From Marinovum sp. (GTDB lineage: Bacteria; Pseudomonadota; Alphaproteobacteria; Rhodobacterales; Rhodobacteraceae): DNA of 34,829 nt. The translations under genes and the position numbers were made by a program. The DNA is taken from assembly GCA_022447495.1 (NCBI GenBank), contig JAKVBH010000022.1, positions 33,177-68,005 on the forward strand, given 5' to 3'. The notes beneath the pieces are model-generated. The model had not been told where the DNA came from. It made no database searches and saw only the letters and a list, made by a program, of their open reading frames with translations. This document shows positions 1-7,733 of this stretch, one piece after another. Position 1 is the first letter of the stretch. Every line of letters starts with the position of its first letter.

Positions 1-2
1 GT

Positions 3-356
3 AAACCAGCACAGCTTTCTGGTGGTCAACGCCATCGCGTCGCGCTTGCGCGGGCCTTGATGGAAGACGCCGCCCTTGTTGTATTGGATGAGCCTTTTAG
101 CGCGTTAGACACAGCAACGCGTTTGGCGATTCAGGATCTCGCGCACAAACTCCTGGCAGGCTGCACGGTGATCTTGATCACACATGATCCGTTGGAAGTC
201 GCACGCATGGGAGATCGTGCCTATTTGCTCTCCTCCAATGGCTCTTCGGAAATCTCGCTGCCGTCCGCATCGACGCCACGCGCATACGACGCAGACGGCA
301 CGCTCGCGTGCCAAGCGGCACTTATGCGCCAGTTGGCGGGAGTACGGGCGGCATGA
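3..356 (+). CDS. thiZ: ABC transporter ATP-binding protein, 3' part (ThiZ-like, thiamine-precursor uptake)
   Basis: The gene enters from the left edge, so only the C-terminal ~117 residues are visible. The frame opens with the ABC signature LSGGQRHRVALARAL, followed by Walker B (VVLDEPFSALD) and the H-loop (LITHDP), so this is the second half of a nucleotide-binding domain. The stop codon overlaps the next gene's start (ATGA at 353-356), which indicates translational coupling to a permease of the SsuC/TauC/ThiX type. The assignment to hydroxymethylpyrimidine/thiamine-precursor import rests on the permease's resemblance to ThiX and on general Rhodobacteraceae gene order. Neither the binding protein nor a TPP riboswitch is in view. 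A taurine, nitrate or sulfonate transporter ATPase is the main alternative. Confidence 0.8.
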   Translation, partial: KPAQLSGGQRHRVALARALMEDAALVVLDEPFSALDTATRLAIQDLAHKLLAGCTVILITHDPLEVARMGDRAYLLSSNGSSEISLPSASTPRAYDADGTLACQAALMRQLAGVRAA

Positions 357-1114
357 CCCGCTGGCCAAGACCCCTGCGCATCCTAGCGGCCTTGGCATAT
401 GGATTGGTCCTTTGGCACGTCGTGGTTTGGCTGACAGATGCGCCGCGGTTTATCTTGCCTGCGCCACTCGACGTGGCCGAAAGTCTCTGGCGCACGCGGG
501 TGACTTTGGCGGAGAATCTGGGCTTTACCATTGTTAATCTCATCATTGGGCTGACCGCAGGTGTGGCTCTTGGATTGGCAACAGCCGTTCAATTGGTCCT
601 TTCACCCAGCGCGCGCGTGCTTATCCGACCCTTTTTGATCTTTGCACAATCCGTGCCAATCTTTGCCCTCGCACCGGTGATTACGCTGTGGCTGGGCTAT
701 GGTGCTCCTTCGAAGATCGTGATGGTGATGCTTATCACCTACTTTCCGGTTACATCCGCCTTTTTTGATGGGCTGGTCTCCTTGCCGAGTGGGTTTGCCG
801 ACTTGGCGCAGACCATGCGGGCCTCGCCCTGGCGGCGGTTGTGGCTGCTTCAGATCCCACACGCGCTACCTTCGCTTGGCACAGGGCTTCGCCTAGCGGC
901 GGTCTATGCTCCCTTTGCGGTGGTGATCGGCGAGTGGGTCGGCTCGTCCAAGGGGCTGGGGTATCTCATGCTACTGGCCAATGGCCGTGGCCAGACATCA
1001 GACATGTTTGCCGCGCTCGCTGTCCTCGCTTGCCTCAGCGTCACACTTTTCTTCAGCATTGACGCACTTGCCAATCGATGGAGCCTTCGTGGAAGAGACA
1101 TGGCCGATCTTTAG
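353..1114 (+). CDS. thiX: ABC transporter permease, ThiX-like (hydroxymethylpyrimidine/thiamine precursor)
   Basis: This is a 253-residue inner-membrane permease of the BPD_transp_1 family with about six hydrophobic segments. The start is set at the ATG overlapping the upstream stop (ATGA). An earlier in-frame ATG would add a polar extension lying inside the upstream gene. The cytoplasmic EAA-type loop that docks on the ATPase is visible around residues 140-175 (FADLAQTMRASPWRRLWLLQIP, then PSLGTGLRLA). The C-terminal part carries GEWVGSSKGLGYLMLLANG, typical of the SsuC/TauC/ThiX group. It would move its substrate inward with the ATPase encoded just before it. The ThiX label is inference from overall likeness; other SsuC-like substrates remain possible. 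It is the last gene of its operon, with riboswitch DNA beginning about 70 bases later. Confidence 0.75.
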   Translation: MTRWPRPLRILAALAYGLVLWHVVVWLTDAPRFILPAPLDVAESLWRTRVTLAENLGFTIVNLIIGLTAGVALGLATAVQLVLSPSARVLIRPFLIFAQSVPIFALAPVITLWLGYGAPSKIVMVMLITYFPVTSAFFDGLVSLPSGFADLAQTMRASPWRRLWLLQIPHALPSLGTGLRLAAVYAPFAVVIGEWVGSSKGLGYLMLLANGRGQTSDMFAALAVLACLSVTLFFSIDALANRWSLRGRDMADL

Positions 1115-1186
1115 CGCTCACACCGCGCCGTGGGCCAAACGAATCCCATTGACGCCCCATCCTCTCTAAGATTACATCGTGTTCGA

Positions 1187-1363
1187 TGGTTCTTTGATGC
1201 TTCGGCTAACGAGATGAAAAGGGAACACGGTGCGGCGCCCACAAGTGCCAATGCCGAGACTGCCCCCGCAACTGTAAGCGGTGAGCGACCCCGACATGGA
1301 CCACTGGACGCCGTCCGGGAAGGTTCGGGGAAGCACTGACCCGCAAGTCAGGAGACCTGCCAT
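1187..1363 (+). ncRNA. Cobalamin (B12) riboswitch
   Basis: The conserved landmarks of the AdoCbl aptamer occur in the right order: GATGAAAAGGGAACACGGTG near 1213-1232, GCCAATGCCGAGACTGCCCC at about 1246-1265, CGCAACTGTAAGCGG right after it, then CACTG and the B12 box AAGTCAGGAGACCTGCC at 1345-1361. The edges are approximate. This element class senses coenzyme B12 and switches downstream expression off when the vitamin is plentiful. The next genes form a binding-protein-dependent ABC transporter, which fits corrinoid uptake. The call is based on visible motif matches plus established knowledge of the family. Confidence 0.93.
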
Positions 1364-1600
1364 CACCGGCGACTATATGCGTCGGCCTATCAACTCGATA
1401 CGGGCGGGGTGCTCGGTCAGGAGCATATGATGAAAGAGCGGCTCACTCCGCCACGCCATTGTTCTGTTTTGCGCACCCGCCTGGATGGCGGAGGGCCAGA
1501 TGGAACATCGATCAAGCACCCATCCATGGAGCAGAAACGTCGTAGACGCGGGCGACCTCGATAGCGACATGTCGGCCCGCGGCACAGCAGCGCTTAGATC
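1364..1600 (+). other. Long leader between riboswitch and btuD, possible expression platform
   Basis: This 237-base stretch separates the B12 box from the first transporter gene. It holds an 8-bp inverted repeat, CTCCGCCA at 1446-1453 and TGGCGGAG at 1486-1493, which could form part of the regulatory platform. Two short frames are open: 1430-1564 (44 codons, Arg-rich) and 1485-1604 (39 codons, ending ATGA-coupled to btuD). Neither has a recognisable product, so no gene is called. No U-tract terminator is obvious, so control could be translational or use another fold. Confidence 0.4.
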
Positions 1601-2401
1601 ATGAGCGCGGCGCACCTGAGCGTAAGTGAACTGTCCTGGTCACCTGGCGGCGGTTCACAAACATTGCTGCATGCAACCTCTTTTGAATTGAGCGCTGGAC
1701 GTGTCCTTGGGATCGTTGGACCCAACGGCGCAGGCAAGACAACGCTTTTGCGGATGCTCTATCGATTTCAACGTCCGCGCACTGGCATGATCCGCGTGGA
1801 TAGGACCGACATCTGGTCAATACCCGCCCGTGACGTCGCGCAGCAAGTTGCGGCTGTACTCCAAGAACAGCCGAGCGACTTTGCACTGACGGTACGCGAG
1901 ATTGTGACGCTTGGGCGCACACCGCACCGCCGCGGATTTGGGGGCGGCGCCGGCGCAAACGACGCTGAGATCATTGAAAAGGCACTCAACCGCTTGGGCC
2001 TAGGCGGATTTGCTGACCGCTCATTGGGAACATTGTCCGGCGGAGAGCGGCAACGGGTGATGGTGGCGCGAGCGTTGGCTCAAGACCCACGTCTATTGAT
2101 CCTTGATGAACCGACGAACCACCTCGACATCCGTCATCAACTCGAAATTCTAGACCTCATTCGCACACTTCCGTTGACGATCGTCACCTCATTGCACGAT
2201 CTCAACCTTGCGGCGGGCGTTTGTGACGATGTGCTGCTGCTGCAAAGCGGGCGAATGCTGGGATTTGGCACACCGCAAGAGGTCCTTTCAGAGACAGCTG
2301 TATCGCAGGCCTTTCAAGTCGATGCGCGTCGCGAATTGCTCGAGCCATCGCATACACATCACCTGACTTTCCATCTTCAAAATAGAGGGACACACCCATG
2401 A
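1601..2401 (+). CDS. btuD: Cobalamin/corrinoid ABC transporter ATP-binding protein
   Basis: This is a 266-residue ATPase of the FecE/BtuD/HmuV group. It is complete: Walker A GPNGAGKTT at residues 40-48, Q-loop around 88-90 (LQEQ), signature LSGGERQ at 145-151, Walker B LLILDEPTNHLD at 165-176, and the H-loop His at 199. It energises import of a corrinoid through the permease encoded two genes downstream. The ATG at 1601 is used; it is preceded by the cobalamin riboswitch leader, and its stop overlaps the binding-protein start (ATGA at 2398-2401). The sequence alone cannot separate B12 from siderophore or heme ATPases. The riboswitch is the evidence for cobalamin. Confidence 0.88.
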   Translation: MSAAHLSVSELSWSPGGGSQTLLHATSFELSAGRVLGIVGPNGAGKTTLLRMLYRFQRPRTGMIRVDRTDIWSIPARDVAQQVAAVLQEQPSDFALTVREIVTLGRTPHRRGFGGGAGANDAEIIEKALNRLGLGGFADRSLGTLSGGERQRVMVARALAQDPRLLILDEPTNHLDIRHQLEILDLIRTLPLTIVTSLHDLNLAAGVCDDVLLLQSGRMLGFGTPQEVLSETAVSQAFQVDARRELLEPSHTHHLTFHLQNRGTHP

Positions 2402-3333
2402 AGGACAAACTCTTGACCGCCATAGCACTTGTCATGGCAACGGGATTGGCTTCGGCCGAGACAACTGTCGAAAGTTGTAACCGTACAGTGTCATTTGATG
2501 CGCCCCCGGAGCGAGCGGTCTCAAACGACGTGAACCTGACCGAAATGATGCTCGTTCTTGGCCTCGCGGATCGCATGGTGGGCTACACCGGCATCTCCGG
2601 CTGGAAAACCTTGGACGAAGAGATGCGTGCAGGTGTTGAAGCGCTTCCCGAATTGTCAGCGAAATACCCCTCCAAAGAGGTCATCATGGGCGCCGATGCC
2701 GACTTCTTCTTTGCCGGTTGGAACTATGGCATGAAAGTCGGCGGCGAAGTCACACCGGAGACTTTGGCCCCATTCGGCGTCAAGGTCTACGAATTGACCG
2801 AGAGCTGCACCCACATAATGGACAAGCCGAAGGCCAGCATGGATGACATGTATGCTGACCTGCTGAACCTAGGCAAAATCTTTGACATAGAAGACCGGGC
2901 CAAAGCGCTTGTGAACGGCTACAAAGCTGAGCTTGAAGCGTTCACGTCCGAGTTGGAGACCGGCGAGCCCCTTCGCGTTTTTGTATATGACAGCGGCGAA
3001 GACACGCCGTTCACGGCAGGTCTTTATGCCATGCCCACCGCGATGATCGAAGCGGCTGGCGGCACCAACATCATGAGCGGTTTTGAGAAAAGCTGGGGCA
3101 CTGTAACTTGGGAAGAAGTCGTTGAGCAAAACCCCGAAGTCATCGTAATCGTGAACTACGGCAATGTGACCGCCGCAGAAAAGCGGGCATTCATGATGAA
3201 CAACCCGGCATTTGCGGACCTCGATGCCATTAAAAACGACAGATTTGTCACATTGGAATACGTCGAAGCAACGCCCGGGCCGCGTAACATCAAAGCGATC
3301 AAGACGCTCGCCAAAGCGTTCTGGGCTAAGTAA
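2398..3333 (+). CDS. btuF: Periplasmic corrinoid-binding protein (BtuF-like, Peripla_BP_2)
   Basis: This 311-residue protein has a Sec signal peptide (Lys-containing start, hydrophobic core, cleavage expected after ASA at residue 20). It has the two-lobe layout of the helical-backbone FecB/BtuF family: an N-terminal lobe starting TVSFDAPPERAVSNDVNLTEMMLVLGL, a long linking helix near residues 150-180, and a C-terminal lobe with VFVYDSGEDTPFTAG and QNPEVIVIV. It should capture the ligand in the periplasm and hand it to the permease. It overlaps btuD by 4 bases and is followed 4 bases later by btuC. Generic annotation would say iron-siderophore binding protein; the upstream B12 riboswitch favours corrinoid. 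No outer-membrane BtuB is in the window. Confidence 0.82.
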   Translation: MKDKLLTAIALVMATGLASAETTVESCNRTVSFDAPPERAVSNDVNLTEMMLVLGLADRMVGYTGISGWKTLDEEMRAGVEALPELSAKYPSKEVIMGADADFFFAGWNYGMKVGGEVTPETLAPFGVKVYELTESCTHIMDKPKASMDDMYADLLNLGKIFDIEDRAKALVNGYKAELEAFTSELETGEPLRVFVYDSGEDTPFTAGLYAMPTAMIEAAGGTNIMSGFEKSWGTVTWEEVVEQNPEVIVIVNYGNVTAAEKRAFMMNNPAFADLDAIKNDRFVTLEYVEATPGPRNIKAIKTLAKAFWAK

Positions 3334-3337
3334 GTCC

Positions 3338-4390
3338 ATGAACGAGACCAAGACAACTCACGCAGCAGCGCGACGCGCGCATCAAGGGCTTGTGTTCCTT
3401 TTGGGTTCCTTGGCGTTGCTCTTGGTCTCGTTGTCTATTGCCATCTCAGTGGGCGCGGTACCCGTGCCCCTGGAAACGGTCTGGGGCGTCTTTCTCAACA
3501 AGATCTCGCCCGGCGTGATTGAGCAAACATGGTCCCAGGGACGCGCAGCCATCGTATGGGAAATTCGGTTTCCACGGGCACTTTTGGCGATGATGGTGGG
3601 CGCGGGCTTGGCTGTCGTGGGTGCAAGCTTTCAGGCCGTGACCCGCAACCCGCTCGCTGATCCGCACCTATTGGGCATCTCGTCTGGTGGCGCATTTGGC
3701 GCGATCCTTGCATTGCTCCATACCGGCTTGTTCCTGGGGCTTTTGACCGTGCCGCTATTGGCTTTTGCAGGTGCTTTGATGGCCACCGCGATCGTCTTGG
3801 GAGTGTCGCGGTTCGCCCATGCGACAAGCGCGGATCGGTTGGTTTTAGCAGGTGTTGCGGTGTCTTTCATCATCATGGCAGGCGCTAATGTCCTCATCTT
3901 CCTTGGCGATCCCCGCGCCGCGCACACTGTGGTGTTTTGGATGCTGGGCGGGCTTGGCCTTGCCCAGTGGAGTCAGCTGATCTATCCGCTCAGCGTCTTG
4001 GCGATTTGCGTAGCCTGGTTGCTTGCCCACACGCGGGAGCTGAACGCCATGACGGTGGGCGATGAGACTGCGTCAACACTCGGTATCCCGGTCGCTCGAT
4101 TTCGCTTGCTCGTGTTTGTAGTTGGCGCCTTGATCACCGGGGCCATGGTCGCGTTTTCGGGGATCATTGGTTTCGTCGGCCTGATGGTGCCCCATGTGGT
4201 GCGCATGATGGTGGGCGGTGACTATGCTCGGGTGCTTCCTGGGTCACTGGTCCTAGGCGCGGTGTTTTTGCTCTGGGCAGATATCGCCGCGCGGACCGTT
4301 ATGGCGCCTGAAGATATGCCCATTGGCATTGTCACGGGGCTTATTGGCGGCGTGTTCTTTGTCTGGCTTTTGAGCCGGAGAACCAATTGA
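3338..4390 (+). CDS. btuC: Corrinoid ABC transporter permease (FecCD/BtuC family)
   Basis: This is a 350-residue polytopic permease with about ten membrane segments, the normal size for FecCD family members. Family landmarks include SFQAVTRNPLADPHLLGISSG around residues 97-117 and, toward the C terminus, FSGIIGFVGLMVPHVVRMMVG, which carries the ATPase-coupling region. The start is the ATG at 3338, 4 bases after btuF stops; upstream in-frame ATGs lie inside btuF and would add a polar, arginine-rich tail. It presumably works as a homodimer with BtuD to import corrinoid delivered by BtuF. It is the third and last gene of the riboswitch-controlled operon. Substrate assignment rests on the riboswitch. 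Confidence 0.85.
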   Translation: MNETKTTHAAARRAHQGLVFLLGSLALLLVSLSIAISVGAVPVPLETVWGVFLNKISPGVIEQTWSQGRAAIVWEIRFPRALLAMMVGAGLAVVGASFQAVTRNPLADPHLLGISSGGAFGAILALLHTGLFLGLLTVPLLAFAGALMATAIVLGVSRFAHATSADRLVLAGVAVSFIIMAGANVLIFLGDPRAAHTVVFWMLGGLGLAQWSQLIYPLSVLAICVAWLLAHTRELNAMTVGDETASTLGIPVARFRLLVFVVGALITGAMVAFSGIIGFVGLMVPHVVRMMVGGDYARVLPGSLVLGAVFLLWADIAARTVMAPEDMPIGIVTGLIGGVFFVWLLSRRTN

Positions 4391-4716
4391 AAAGACCAGC
4401 TAATCACTGTTCTCAGAACGCTCTGGCAGTACTGTCGAAACATGCTGGACCAGCGCCCTGCGCGGTGGGGTCGAAGTCAATGGAGTGCTGGCTAAAACGT
4501 TCCCGGCGTATGGGCTTTTTCAGGCCATTTCGCGTTTTGTGCAGGTGACTTGGTATACGGCGAGAATTTCTCTCAAGGGTCGTTTTGTAAAAACAAATTC
4601 CGCGCCACGCCGATGAGGTAGCGCGTCTCGAAGGGGTTTTGCCGAGCAGCGCCGTCCGTGGCCATCGCTATTTCGAAGGCCAATGGGTGGGCCCGACGCA
4701 CTGGTGATAAAACTAG
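4391..4716 (+). other. Gene-free stretch, possible coding relic
   Basis: No intact gene is seen in these 326 bases between the convergent btuC and the 706-residue minus-strand gene. Two short plus-strand frames read like protein: about 4440-4616 (containing GLFQAISRFVQVTWYTARIS) and, in another frame, about 4628-4705 (containing VRGHRYFEGQWVGPTHW). They could be pieces of one decayed gene, but no family was recognised. No convincing terminator with a T-run is visible. Confidence 0.3.
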
Positions 4717-6837
4717 CTATTTCGCCAATTTCTGCAGCTTTTGCGAATGCTCTAAAATCGGATGTTCCACCAAAGCCTTCGCCAGGGGTTGGCGGAAATT
4801 CTTGGTGCATTTTTTGATCTGTTTGACGACCGCCTCACCAAGCTTTTTAAGTTCCTTCGCCGTCATCTCAAGATTGTCGCCGTAGCCTGCCGTGGCCACC
4901 TGAGTGGCTGGGCCCACGAGGCCCTGCGCGAGAAGCTCGTATTCGAAAAGCTTGGGGCATTTCTCCAAGAGGTAGCGCAACACCAAAACCGAGTTTGCAT
5001 TGGCGATGCGCACCACATAATTGGCCTTGAGCACGATATCGCGCGCATCCATGGCAATCACATCAGCGTCTCCGCCACGTGTGATCGCTTTTTGCAGTTT
5101 GCTATAGATTTTACTATCGATGGCATCGAGCTCGCTCTTGAATGTATCCAAGGGAGCGGCAGGCGCGCGCCCGGCTGATTTGTCGGCCACCACCATGGCG
5201 GCCTGGTGGGTCTCGATGAAGTTTTTGAGTTTCGCGCCGGTCAGTATTTCGCCTTTCACACAGATTTTGACCGTGTCTTGAAGCTCGTCCCAGTGCTCCA
5301 AAATCTCGCGGACTTCCTGCATCGTGATGACTTCTTTGAAGGTCTCTCCATCGCCTTCGCCGTCCAGGTACTCTCGAATGGCTTGGTTTTGCACCTTCTT
5401 GTAGTTGATCACGTCATCCATATTGATACCGTCCATGACGTAGTACACTGGCTCACCATTCTTTTTGGCATCCCACAGCCCAGCCTTGCAGGCAAGCATG
5501 CCCATGTACTTGCCCGGATCGACCCCCATGAGCTGCGAGAGTGAGCCGTCATCGGGGCCCATCGCATCGCGAGAGACGACGCCCGCGGGGATACGTTTGG
5601 CGAAGGTCTCCAGGAAACTCTGCGCGGCCTCAACGAAAGCCTTGATATAGGCGTCGCGTTTGCCGCCAGCTCGGGCGTGGGCGTATTTGTTGTTGGTGTC
5701 GAATTCCGACTCTATCTTGTTGACCGCCGCGTAGATCACCTCAGGGATCTTCTTATCTGGGTTTTCTAGCAGCCCAATGTAGTCATCTTTCGACAGGACC
5801 GGCTCCACGGCCTCCCAAATCTCCATCATCCGAACCGGCCGGGTGCCCTTGTCAGTGTCGTGGGCCGCGGAGACAAAGGGGCCGCGCATGTTCTCAAAGC
5901 CCCAGATCGTGCCAGGCGCGGCTTCAAATGCGGATATAAGATCGCTGCCCACCACATCTTCCCAGGATGTCAGCGTCTCAGCGGTGCCTTTTGCATCCAA
6001 CGCGGCAAAGATCTTCTGGGCGCCCTTCACCCGTTTGATTTTCATCTCATCCCAATCTGCGGCAGCGGGTGTGTCCAGTTTTGGGATGTCTTTCATGTGG
6101 TTTTGGATGATGTGCTGTACCGGCATAACAAAGCCGGAATAGACTCCTCTGTCGCCACGCTGCTTTTGCGCGGGACGACGGGTGTCGACGTCTTGGTCAA
6201 TCAACATGCAGATTGAATCGGCGTGACCGTTTTCCCAGAGAGCTGCGCAAATCCGGGGACCCATGCCGCGCTCAGGCGCATTCAAACCGCGCGCCGTATC
6301 GTTCCAGTACTTCTGCGGCAGTTTCTTTGCGATGATTTCGAAGGCCTCGGGGGCCATATTGACCTTGGCAAAACCCAGCTTTTCCATCGGGTGCATCACC
6401 AACCCCTTGGACATGAACTCCAGAGCGTCCGCAAGCATGTCAACCGCCTTGCGCTGCTTGTCGCTGTTACTGGGTGAGCCCGGTAAGCCCTGTAGGAAGG
6501 TGCATTGGGTGAGGTCTTCGGCGGTCGCACTGGCCAAAAGGTGTGCCACAAAGATTGGTTCGGCGGCGGCGAGACGCTCGGTTTGGCCGGGGCCCGTCAG
6601 CATCTTTGTGACCATCGCGGCGCGGGCTTCGGGGGTGGTATCTGTGCTGCGGTATTCCTCGCGCACGCTATCCCAATTACCATCGTTAAAGGCGACTTCT
6701 GCGCGCGCAATACTGGCGAGCGTTTCGGGGGAGGGAGTGGGATCACCCACTGGAATCTCTATATCGAGCACGTATTTCTCAAGGAACGCAATCATCGTCG
6801 GGGTTAGTGGCGGGTTTAAATCGTCTTCCGGTTCCAT
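4717..6837 (-). CDS. Hypothetical protein, 706 residues, cytosolic, no recognised domain
   Basis: I do not recognise this protein. The start is placed at the ATG at 6837, preceded by a good ribosome site (GGGGAG about 7 bases upstream); a longer frame would add ~20 residues without such a site. It has no signal peptide and no membrane segment. The composition is acidic N-terminally (MEPEDDLNPPLTPTM) and lysine-rich at the C terminus, and the body is mostly helix-like. There are no nucleotide-binding, helix-turn-helix or nuclease motifs that I can name. Patches such as DPGKYMGMLACKAGLWDAKK and GEPVYYVMDGINMDDVINYK look well ordered. It stands alone: its nearest neighbours are the convergent btuC and, beyond a decayed gap, the RTX gene on the same strand. 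The frame is uninterrupted, so it is probably a working gene. Confidence 0.8.
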   Translation of the reverse strand: MEPEDDLNPPLTPTMIAFLEKYVLDIEIPVGDPTPSPETLASIARAEVAFNDGNWDSVREEYRSTDTTPEARAAMVTKMLTGPGQTERLAAAEPIFVAHLLASATAEDLTQCTFLQGLPGSPSNSDKQRKAVDMLADALEFMSKGLVMHPMEKLGFAKVNMAPEAFEIIAKKLPQKYWNDTARGLNAPERGMGPRICAALWENGHADSICMLIDQDVDTRRPAQKQRGDRGVYSGFVMPVQHIIQNHMKDIPKLDTPAAADWDEMKIKRVKGAQKIFAALDAKGTAETLTSWEDVVGSDLISAFEAAPGTIWGFENMRGPFVSAAHDTDKGTRPVRMMEIWEAVEPVLSKDDYIGLLENPDKKIPEVIYAAVNKIESEFDTNNKYAHARAGGKRDAYIKAFVEAAQSFLETFAKRIPAGVVSRDAMGPDDGSLSQLMGVDPGKYMGMLACKAGLWDAKKNGEPVYYVMDGINMDDVINYKKVQNQAIREYLDGEGDGETFKEVITMQEVREILEHWDELQDTVKICVKGEILTGAKLKNFIETHQAAMVVADKSAGRAPAAPLDTFKSELDAIDSKIYSKLQKAITRGGDADVIAMDARDIVLKANYVVRIANANSVLVLRYLLEKCPKLFEYELLAQGLVGPATQVATAGYGDNLEMTAKELKKLGEAVVKQIKKCTKNFRQPLAKALVEHPILEHSQKLQKLAK

Positions 6838-7733
6838 GGCTACTCTCCCCAAGGCTTGTCCAATACCTAACGCAAGTAGGTCACCGCAAAAAAACAATCT
6901 TTATCAGTTATTTCCCAACCAACTTTGTGTTGGGGCAAGCGTGCGCGTTTTCGCGACCGCTTTCAAGCCTGACAGGGGTATCGGCTAGAAGATCATCACT
7001 TTTGAGGACACCAGAAGTGTATTTTACAGGTCCCTTCGCGAATAGTGGCAGGGTCGTTCGCGGTTATACCAGATGCTGCAGTCGCAGGGTGAGGCGGATC
7101 AAACGGTTTACGACACATTACGCCGGATTTGCGAAAATCTGCGCGTCTTCGACGACAAAGCCGTCATCCACGCCGCAGCGCCCCGCGTCGCTTGCAGCGG
7201 ATATGGCAAGACCGGGCAACTCACGGGTTCCCAGGGCGCGCAGCAACAGCGGGTTCAGTCAATTGCTCTACGCCTCTGGGATCGCACGCACTCGAAGGCT
7301 TAAGCGACCTGACAGCTGTCGGGATAGACGACACGGCGGAACCGTGCGGCCACAATGACATCACCCTGTTCCATGACCCTGATCCGGCCAGATTGCACTT
7401 GGCTTGTGAGAGCCGCTACGCAGGCACCATCAATACCTTCACCTCTGCCCCCCCGAGCACGGCGGTGCTTCGGCCCTCATCACAGTTGCCTGCATCGACA
7501 GGATGCCATTCCTATATTGTAGGCTCGCAACGCAAAATTGTGACTGCCAACGTGCCCATGAACGCCGTGCAAGATGTAGGTTGGCGCTGGTTTGCGGAGA
7601 GCCTTTTGGATGGAACATTGCTCAAAGTAGGATTGAGCCCAAGCCAAGAAGGCTCATCACCTTTTCAACCAAGGACCACAAGGGCGCCCCGACCCAAGAC
7701 GGAGCGCCAATGTCGTGTTGGGATAGGAATCGT
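6838..7733. other. 896-base gene-free stretch between the hypothetical gene and the RTX gene
   Basis: Nothing here reads as an intact gene. The first ~100 bases contain the promoter and ribosome site of the minus-strand 706-residue gene. The rest has medium frames on both strands (for example plus 7129-7737 and a minus-strand stretch around 7060-7270), none with a recognisable motif, ribosome site or domain. The look is of decayed coding DNA. A hairpin near the RTX stop codon is listed separately. Confidence 0.4.
7683..7708 (-). terminator. Stem-loop downstream of the RTX gene
   Basis: On the minus strand GGCGCTCCG (7708-7700) can pair with CGGGGCGCC (7691-7683) around an 8-base loop, with one G-U pair. 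It begins about 25 bases past the RTX stop. The following bases (CTTGTGGTCCTT) are only weakly U-rich, so this is a candidate rather than a classical intrinsic terminator. Confidence 0.4.

Noticed and set aside
1430..1564. 44-codon frame in the riboswitch leader as a gene
   Set aside because: No recognisable product, an Arg-rich random-looking tail and no clear ribosome site; kept only as a leader observation.
3212..3337. N-terminal extension of the permease to 3212
   Set aside because: The extra residues lie inside btuF, are polar and basic, and precede the normal hydrophobic start; the ATG at 3338 fits operon spacing.
6263..6988. 241-codon plus-strand frame opposite the 706-residue gene
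   Set aside because: The minus-strand gene has a strong ribosome site and a 706-residue uninterrupted frame; the plus-strand translation has no motif and arises from codon bias.
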